Below are positions 1-4,641 of a stretch of 12,355 nucleotides of DNA, in pieces (positions within the stretch are counted from its first letter, which is position 1; every line of letters begins with the position of its first letter). Made by a program: the position numbers and the translations under genes. The stretch is taken from contig DVLP01000294.1 in assembly GCA_018715445.1 (NCBI GenBank), positions 1 to 12,355 on the forward strand, written 5' to 3'. The stretch comes from Candidatus Avipropionibacterium avicola (GTDB taxonomy: Bacteria > Actinomycetota > Actinomycetes > Propionibacteriales > Propionibacteriaceae). Under the pieces are notes generated by a model, which had not been told where the DNA came from, searched no databases, and worked only from the letters and a program-made list of their open reading frames with translations.

Positions 1-1245
1 CGGCTCGGGCTGGTCGGGCTGGTCGCCGTCCCGATGTATGCGGCCTCCCTGCGTTGGTACCTGCCGCGGTCGGGCCCGGTCTACGTCGCCGAACGGGCCG
101 CTTTCGGCGAGCGGGCAGGTCACCTGTTGGGTGGCATCACCGGTGCCCGGACCCTGCGGGCCTTCCATGCCGAGCAGATCGAGCTCGACCGGATCAACGC
201 CAGCTCGGCGAAGGCGCGGGACCTGTCCATCGGGGTCTTCCGGCTGCTCACCCGGCTGAACGGGCGCAACAACCGTGCCGAGGGCGTCGTGCTGGGCCTG
301 CTGTTGGGGGCCGGCTTCCTGTTCGTCTGGTACGACTGGATCACCGCCGGCGCGGTGGCGACGGCTGCGTTGTTGTTCCATCGACTGTTCAACCCGCTCG
401 GCGCACTGGTGGTGCTCTTCGACGAGGTGCAGTCGGCGGCGGCCTCGCTGTCACGGATGGTGGGGGTGGTTGAAGCGCCGGTCGTCGAACGGGCCGCACA
501 GATCCCCGAGGGTCGCCACGGCATCGTGGCCGAGGACCTGCACCACAGCTACCTCGCCGGGCAGGAGGTGCTGCACGGTGTCAGCCTGGAGCTGGCCCCC
601 GACGAGGTGGTGGCCGTGGTCGGCTCCACCGGGTCCGGCAAGACGACCTTGGCGCGCATCGTCGCCGGGATCATCCCGCCCAGCGGAGGTTCGTGTCGCC
701 TGGGCGGTGTCGAGGTGTCGACCGCAGCCGAGGAATCCCTGCGCAGGCACATCTCCCTGGTGTCGCAGGACGTCCACACCTTCTCGGCCAGCCTGGCCGA
801 CAACATCCGTCTGGCCCGACCGCAGACCCCGACCGATGCGTTGTGGGACGCCCTGCGCCGGGTCCGCGCCGACGGTTGGGTGGCGGCGTTGGCGAACGGG
901 ATCGAGACCCGGGTCGGCGACGGTGGCGAGACCTTGACGCCGGTGCAGGCCCAACAGATCGCGCTGGCCCGGGTGCTGGTCGCCGACCCGGGCTTCGTGG
1001 TGCTGGACGAGGCCACCGCCGAGGCGGGCTCGTCCGGGTCGAAGGACCTCGAGGCCGCTGCGATGGCCGTCCTGGAGGATCGGGGCGGCCTGGTGGTCGC
1101 CCACCGGCTGAGTCAGGCGAGCACGGCGGACCGGATCATCGTGCTGGAGCACGGTGCCATCGTCGAGCAGGGCAGCCACGACGACCTGGTCGCTGCCGGG
1201 GGTCGCTACGCCGAGCTCTGGGAGGCGTGGTCCTCGGTCGGCTGA
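1..1245 (+). CDS. ABC exporter half-transporter, TMD-NBD, 5' end cut by window
   Basis: This is the last part of a membrane exporter subunit: the end of a transmembrane domain followed by a complete ATPase domain. The frame is open from base 1, so the true start lies outside the window and the internal ATG at 34 is not a start. Helical hydrophobic segments lie at about 289-345 and 352-420. Walker A is GSTGSGKTT (622-648), Walker B is FVVLDE (994-1011) with its catalytic Glu, and the H-loop His is at 1102-1104 (VAHRL). The signature motif is LTPVQ (934-948) instead of LSGGQ, and the D-loop reads TAEAGS instead of SALD. Similar LTxxQAQQ variants occur, as I recall, in actinobacterial exporter families, so this looks like a subfamily trait and not decay. 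Such proteins usually dimerise with a second half-transporter, probably encoded just upstream. The substrate cannot be read from the sequence. Confidence 0.93.
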   Translation, partial: RLGLVGLVAVPMYAASLRWYLPRSGPVYVAERAAFGERAGHLLGGITGARTLRAFHAEQIELDRINASSAKARDLSIGVFRLLTRLNGRNNRAEGVVLGLLLGAGFLFVWYDWITAGAVATAALLFHRLFNPLGALVVLFDEVQSAAASLSRMVGVVEAPVVERAAQIPEGRHGIVAEDLHHSYLAGQEVLHGVSLELAPDEVVAVVGSTGSGKTTLARIVAGIIPPSGGSCRLGGVEVSTAAEESLRRHISLVSQDVHTFSASLADNIRLARPQTPTDALWDALRRVRADGWVAALANGIETRVGDGGETLTPVQAQQIALARVLVADPGFVVLDEATAEAGSSGSKDLEAAAMAVLEDRGGLVVAHRLSQASTADRIIVLEHGAIVEQGSHDDLVAAGGRYAELWEAWSSVG

Positions 1246-1274
1246 CGACGCGGTGGGCACCCCTGTCCGGCCAG

Positions 1275-1294
1275 CGGGACCGATCGTTGTCCCG
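1275..1294 (+). terminator. Candidate hairpin after the ABC gene
   Basis: CGGGAC and GTCCCG form a perfect 6-bp stem around an 8-base loop, 29 bases after the ABC stop codon. No T-run follows, which is common in high-GC actinobacteria but leaves the call weak. The 118-base gap between the ABC gene and the nucleoside hydrolase gene holds no other clear element apart from the ribosome binding site. Confidence 0.3.
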
Positions 1295-1353
1295 GGCAGG
1301 GATCCCCACCCAGACTGGAGCCCTGTCGACCACGACCACAGGTTGCCGAGCCC

Positions 1354-1358
1354 AGGAG
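1354..1358 (+). promoter_or_regulatory. Ribosome binding site that sets the nucleoside hydrolase start
   Basis: AGGAG lies 5 bases before the ATG at 1364. It overlaps the in-frame GTG at 1358, which therefore cannot be the start, and it makes the much longer reading frame beginning at 1154 unlikely. Confidence 0.75.
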
Positions 1359-1363
1359 TGAGC

Positions 1364-2278
1364 ATGCACCGCATCATCCTCGACGTCGACCTGGCCATGG
1401 GCGCGCCCGGCAGCGACATCGACGACGGGTTCGCCCTGGCATGGGCACTGGCCGACCCCGACCTGCAGGTCGACCTGGTGACAACGGTCAACGGCAACAC
1501 CGATGCCGGCTCGGCGACCGCGTTGACCCTGGAACTGCTGCACCGGTTGGGATGTGACGACCTGCCGGTCCATCGTGGCGCCGAGCGCCCCCTGCTGCAG
1601 CCCAAGCACCGGCAGGGCACGATCCCTGACGACGTCGTGGTGCGCGACCCCCGTCCGGAGCCGGCCGCTGCCGCCATGGTGGAGCATGTCCTGGCCCATC
1701 CCGGCCAGATCACCCTGGTCGCCGTCGGTCCCCTGACCAATGTCGCCCTCGCCCTGCGGATGCACCGCGACTTCGCGTCCTCGTTGAAGTCATTGGTGGT
1801 GATGGGCGGACGGTTCGAGCCGCCCGAGTCCGTCGGCCACGGAGAGTTCAACATCTGGAACGACCCCGAAGCAGCCCAGATCGTCCTCGACTCCCCGGTC
1901 ACGGCCCGTTGGGTGGGCCTGGACGTCACGACCCAGGTCAGGATGAGCCGCGACGAGGCCGTCGAGCTCTCCGGTGACTCGCGTCCGTTCGCTGCCTTCG
2001 CCGGCGCCCACACCGTGGCCTGGATCGACCACATCCACGCGGGTCCCACCGACGGGTCGAGCTCCTGCGCGATGCATGACCCGCTCGCGGTCGCTGCTGC
2101 CAGCCATCCTGAGCTGCTCACCTGGCGGCCGGCCCACCTCACCGTCGACCTGACCGAACCGGGCCTGGGCACCACCACCGCCACCTTCGACGCGACAGAC
2201 GCCAATGCCGAGGTGGCCGTCGCCGTCGACACCGCCGGCTTCCACCGCCTGCTGCTCGAACGCCTCCGCTCCCTCTGA
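1364..2278 (+). CDS. Nucleoside hydrolase (inosine/uridine-preferring type)
   Basis: A 304-residue protein of the calcium-dependent nucleoside hydrolase family, which cuts the N-glycosidic bond of ribonucleosides to give ribose and free base in purine, pyrimidine or nicotinamide riboside salvage. The N-terminal metal site is DVD at 7-9 followed by SDIDDGF at 17-23. This is the usual DxDPGxDD motif with about six extra residues between its two halves. Other family marks are GPLTN in the middle, MGG, EFNIWNDPEAA, and a C-terminal MHDPLA whose His238-Asp239 correspond to the catalytic His and calcium-binding Asp near 241-242 of the Crithidia enzyme. Length fits the family (about 300-320). The ATG is preceded by AGGAG. 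No signal peptide is seen, so it should be cytoplasmic. Substrate preference cannot be read from sequence. It lies 118 bases after the ABC gene on the same strand; co-transcription is possible but not shown. Confidence 0.92.
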   Translation: MHRIILDVDLAMGAPGSDIDDGFALAWALADPDLQVDLVTTVNGNTDAGSATALTLELLHRLGCDDLPVHRGAERPLLQPKHRQGTIPDDVVVRDPRPEPAAAAMVEHVLAHPGQITLVAVGPLTNVALALRMHRDFASSLKSLVVMGGRFEPPESVGHGEFNIWNDPEAAQIVLDSPVTARWVGLDVTTQVRMSRDEAVELSGDSRPFAAFAGAHTVAWIDHIHAGPTDGSSSCAMHDPLAVAAASHPELLTWRPAHLTVDLTEPGLGTTTATFDATDANAEVAVAVDTAGFHRLLLERLRSL

Positions 2279-2288
2279 CGCCGCGCCG

Positions 2289-2310
2289 CGCCGCGGAGTC
2301 AACCGCGGCG
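2289..2310 (+). terminator. Candidate terminator of the nucleoside hydrolase gene
   Basis: CGCCGCGG and CCGCGGCG form a perfect 8-bp, all-GC stem with a 6-base loop, starting 11 bases after the stop codon at 2278. There is no T-run. The position between two convergent genes fits a transcription terminator. Confidence 0.55.
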
Positions 2311-2323
2311 TCACCGCACCCCC

Positions 2324-2399
2324 CTCGGATCCACGCCCTCCTCGCGGATCCACGCACGCTGCAGTGGGCGTGGATCAGCGCGTTGTCGGTGGATCCGAG
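2324..2399. repeat. Nested inverted repeat of GGATCCAC-type units
   Basis: Four units of one short word sit in 76 bases: CGGATCCACGC at 2326-2336 and 2345-2355, GCGTGGATC at 2368-2376, and GTGGATCCGAG at 2389-2399. The outer pair, CTCGGATCCAC (2324-2334) with GTGGATCCGAG (2389-2399), is a perfect 11-bp inverted repeat. The inner pair, GATCCACGC (2347-2355) with GCGTGGATC (2368-2376), gives 9 bp and gains CGC/GCG after one mismatch. It could act as a two-way terminator between the convergent genes, or be one copy of a dispersed intergenic repeat. The stop codon and the last codons of the Nudix gene lie inside it. Confidence 0.7.
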
Positions 2400-2950
2400 C
2401 GGGAAGGGTCGCGGACCGACCGCAGGGCGGATCTGACCTGAGCGGCCAACGCGGCCGGACCCGAGGCCTGGGCTGCCAGGTCGGTGACGGCCGGATCGAC
2501 CCAGGCGATCTGCTCCGTCGTCAGGACCTCCCCGGCATCCCACCCGGCACTGGTGACCGTCACGGACGAACGGACCGCCACCGCGAACACGACCTCCTGC
2601 TGTCGGACCTTGCGGTGGGCGAAGGTGAACTCGTTGACCCACTCGTGCACCGGGTCACCCAACCGATCCTCGGCCACCCGGATCCCCGCTTCCTCGGCGA
2701 GCTCACGCTGGGCGGCCTGTCGCGCGGTCTCACCGGGCTCCAGCCCGCCACCAATGGTGAACCAGAACCGTACGTGGGGAGCTGCCGGCTCACAGCCGCG
2801 CATCAACAACACCTTGCCGGTCTCGTCGACCGGGACGACCCGACCGGTGACGCGCTCGACCGTCGCTCCGCGGGGCGGCAACTCGGCCTCGTACTGCTGC
2901 TCGAAGGCCTTGACCATCTCGTCGGCCGCCGCGTCGCTGCGTTCGGTCAT
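2375..2950 (-). CDS. Nudix hydrolase
   Basis: A 191-residue hydrolase of the Nudix superfamily, which cleaves nucleoside diphosphates linked to another group (for example ADP-ribose, NADH, oxidised dNTPs or capped nucleotides). The Nudix box is complete at residues 68-90: Gly68, Glu74, Arg82-Glu83, Glu86-Glu87 and Gly89, the Glu residues being the magnesium ligands. The WFTIGGG segment before the box is typical of MutT/ADP-ribose-type members, but the substrate is not decidable. The ATG at 2950 has GAGGAG 5 bases upstream; that site overlaps the sirtuin stop codon, so the two genes are one operon with likely translational coupling. The C-terminal tail (about the last 7 codons, SDPPTTR) is encoded by the GGATCCAC-type repeat and is unlikely to matter for catalysis. 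Confidence 0.92.
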   Translation of the reverse strand: MTERSDAAADEMVKAFEQQYEAELPPRGATVERVTGRVVPVDETGKVLLMRGCEPAAPHVRFWFTIGGGLEPGETARQAAQRELAEEAGIRVAEDRLGDPVHEWVNEFTFAHRKVRQQEVVFAVAVRSSVTVTSAGWDAGEVLTTEQIAWVDPAVTDLAAQASGPAALAAQVRSALRSVRDPSRSDPPTTR

Positions 2951-2955
2951 CGGTG

Positions 2956-2961
2956 CTCCTC
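2956..2961 (-). promoter_or_regulatory. Nudix ribosome binding site overlapping the sirtuin stop
   Basis: On the minus strand GAGGAG occupies 2961-2956, with 5 bases to the Nudix ATG (2950-2948). The sirtuin TGA is at 2962-2960, so ribosomes finishing the sirtuin end on top of this site. This is a classic layout for coupled translation. Confidence 0.8.
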
Positions 2962-3655
2962 AGCTGGCGCGGGGGCTTCGCAGGTGCTCGACCCAGGTGG
3001 GTACGACCTCGGAGGCGGGGCCGGCCCATGACTCGTCGAAAGCCTCGTCATCGGTGGGGGCGAGGTTCAGCTCGACCGTACGGGCCCCGTGGCGGCGTGC
3101 CCAGTCGACGAAGCCGGCGGCCGGATAGACCAGACCCGAGGTGCCGATCGCGACGAAGAGGTCGCAGTCCTCGAGCTCTTGCTGGATCCTGTCCATGTGG
3201 TACGGGGCCTCACCGAACCAGACCACGTCCGGACGCAGGGCCGTCACCCCGCAGATCGGGCAGGCCGGTTCGTCGATCAGGGCATCGGTCCACGGCGGCT
3301 GCCCGTCGCAGGCCTCGCACCGGGCCCGCAGCAGCTCGCCGTGCATGTGGACCACCCGGGTCGAGCCGGCTCGTTCGTGGAGGTCGTCGATGTTCTGGGT
3401 CACCAGCACCAGGTCGTCGCCGAGGTCGGCCTCCAGTGCCCCCAGTGCGTGATGGGCCGGGTTGGGTGCGACCGTACGGAGTTGGGCACGCCGGGCGTCG
3501 TAGAAGCGCTGCACCAGACCTCGGTCAGCGGCGAATGCCTCCGGGGTGGCGACGTCCTCAGGGCGATGGCCCTCCCAGAGCCCGCCGGCGCCACGAAAGG
3601 TCGCCAGCCCGCTCTCGGCCGAGATCCCTGCCCCGGTGAGCACCACGATCCGCAT
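2960..3655 (-). CDS. NAD-dependent protein deacylase, class III sirtuin
   Basis: A 231-residue Sir2-family enzyme that removes acyl groups from lysines using NAD, releasing nicotinamide and O-acyl-ADP-ribose. Visible motifs: the NAD-binding GAGISAESGLATFRG (8-22), TQNIDDLHERAG (86-97), the catalytic His105 in HMHG, a zinc site of four Cys (113, 116, 132, 135), the PDVVWFGE segment, and GTS in the last third. Tyr52 and Arg55 form the YxxR pair that in SIRT5 and bacterial CobB binds succinyl or malonyl lysine, so desuccinylase activity is predicted besides deacetylation. Length is normal for short CobB-type proteins. The ATG at 3655 begins right at the conserved first strand (MRIVVLTGAG); no good Shine-Dalgarno site precedes it, so a short or absent leader is possible. 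It is the first gene of a two-gene operon with the Nudix hydrolase. The symbol cobB would fit but orthology is not tested. Confidence 0.93.
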   Translation of the reverse strand: MRIVVLTGAGISAESGLATFRGAGGLWEGHRPEDVATPEAFAADRGLVQRFYDARRAQLRTVAPNPAHHALGALEADLGDDLVLVTQNIDDLHERAGSTRVVHMHGELLRARCEACDGQPPWTDALIDEPACPICGVTALRPDVVWFGEAPYHMDRIQQELEDCDLFVAIGTSGLVYPAAGFVDWARRHGARTVELNLAPTDDEAFDESWAGPASEVVPTWVEHLRSPRAS

Positions 3656-3721
3656 GAGGCGAGTAGATCATCCCGCAGGGCCTCCCCGCACCATGGGACA
3701 GGCACGGCCGGGCCCACCTCA

Positions 3722-3740
3722 ACAGGTTAGGCTCGCCTCA
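3722..3740 (+). promoter_or_regulatory. DtxR/IdeR-type iron box
   Basis: ACAGGTTAGGCTCGCCTCA matches 14 of 19 positions of the mycobacterial IdeR consensus TTAGGTTAGGCTAACCTAA as I recall it, including the AGGTTAGGCT half without a gap. It ends 2 bases before the ATG of a siderophore-interacting protein gene, which is a classic target of this repressor. Iron-loaded DtxR/IdeR bound here would cover the core promoter. It lies 66 bases from the divergent sirtuin start, so an effect on that operon is possible but less likely. Confidence 0.8.
3728..3733 (+). promoter_or_regulatory. Candidate -10 element inside the iron box
   Basis: TAGGCT fits the actinobacterial TAnnnT pattern and would place transcription start around 3740, only about 3 bases before the ATG at 3743, giving an almost leaderless mRNA. 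There is also no Shine-Dalgarno site before this ATG, which agrees with that. No convincing -35 hexamer is seen. Confidence 0.45.
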
Positions 3741-3742
3741 TC

Positions 3743-4585
3743 ATGAGTGACCAGACCGTCCCCGCCAGCCGTACCGTCCAGGTCGAGTTCCTGCCGATCG
3801 GCCGCCGCATCCTCTCGGTCGTCCGCACCGAGGACGTCACGCCGCGGATGCGGCGCATCGTGCTCGCCGGCGACGACCTGGGCGACGACTTCCCCTGCTT
3901 CCCGATGCATCCCAACGACCACGTGAAGTTGTGCTTCCCGGACCCGCAGTCCGGCGAGCTCGTCGTGCCGCGCATCGGTGAGCGCGGCATGGAGCTGGAC
4001 CCCGACGGTCCGCAACCGATCTTTCGTGACTACACCGTCCGCGGCTTCGACCCGCAGACCCGCGAGCTGACGATCGACTTCGTGCTCCACGACCACGGGA
4101 TTGCCGGCGTGTGGGCCGGCCGGGCACGCCCCGGTGATGTGCTGGGAGTCCTGGGCCCGCGAGGCACGCACCACTTCCCCACCGACTACCGCTGGTACCT
4201 GGTCGCCGGCGACGAGACCGCCCTGCCGGCGATCGGGCGTTGGGTCGAGGAGCTTCCGGCCGGAGCGACCGCGACCGTGGTCGTCGAGGTGGCCGGACCC
4301 GAGGAGGAGCAGCAGCTCAGCGGTGCCGCCGAGGTCGAGCTGCGGTGGGTGCACCGCGATCCGGCGGTCCCCGATGCCCTCGAACGGGCACTGCGCGAGG
4401 TGCCGATCCCCGATCACGACGACTGGTTCGCCTTCGTCGCCGGGGAAGCCGGAGCCCTCAAGCCGATCCGTCGCTGGCTCCGCCGGGAGCTCGCGCTGCC
4501 CAAGGAGCGCCTCGACGTGGACGGCTACTGGAAGAAGGGCACGGTCAACCTCGACCACCACGTGCCCGACGACGAGGACGACTGA
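3743..4585 (+). CDS. Siderophore-interacting protein (ferric-siderophore reductase, FAD-dependent)
   Basis: A 280-residue cytoplasmic flavin reductase of the ViuB/YqjH (SIP) family, which reduces Fe(III) in imported siderophore complexes so that the iron is released. The FAD-binding beta-barrel domain carries RDYTVR (95-100), then DFVLHDHGIAGVWA (112-125). The NAD(P)H-side domain has GDETALPAI (156-164), AGEAGALKPIRRWL (233-246) and the C-terminal GYWKKG (261-266). All are family hallmarks in the right order, and length is normal. The acidic tail (PDDEDD) is not part of the core. The ATG at 3743 follows an iron box directly, so expression should rise under iron shortage. No siderophore transporter or synthesis genes are next to it in the window. 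Confidence 0.95.
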   Translation: MSDQTVPASRTVQVEFLPIGRRILSVVRTEDVTPRMRRIVLAGDDLGDDFPCFPMHPNDHVKLCFPDPQSGELVVPRIGERGMELDPDGPQPIFRDYTVRGFDPQTRELTIDFVLHDHGIAGVWAGRARPGDVLGVLGPRGTHHFPTDYRWYLVAGDETALPAIGRWVEELPAGATATVVVEVAGPEEEQQLSGAAEVELRWVHRDPAVPDALERALREVPIPDHDDWFAFVAGEAGALKPIRRWLRRELALPKERLDVDGYWKKGTVNLDHHVPDDEDD

Positions 4586-4610
4586 CCCCGCTCACCCACC
4601 GGCCCTGCCG

Positions 4611-4623
4611 CACGACGGTCGTG
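4611..4623. repeat. Short palindrome before the helicase gene
   Basis: CACGAC-G-GTCGTG is a perfect 13-base palindrome in the 56-base gap between the siderophore-interacting protein gene and the helicase gene, 18 bases before the GTG start. It could be a small operator or simply chance in GC-rich DNA. No T-run follows and no clear -10 is seen in the gap, so the helicase may be read through from the gene before it. Confidence 0.35.
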
Positions 4624-4641
4624 GACTGAGAGACTGAGGGC

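Noticed and set aside
1154..1363. N-terminal extension of the nucleoside hydrolase to an ATG at 1154
   Set aside because: It would overlap the ABC gene by about 90 bases and adds 70 residues not typical of the family; a good ribosome binding site precedes ATG 1364.
451..2232. 593-codon open frame on the minus strand
   Set aside because: It lies opposite the ABC and nucleoside hydrolase genes, which have clear motifs. It shows no recognisable domain and has the composition expected from antisense of high-GC codons.
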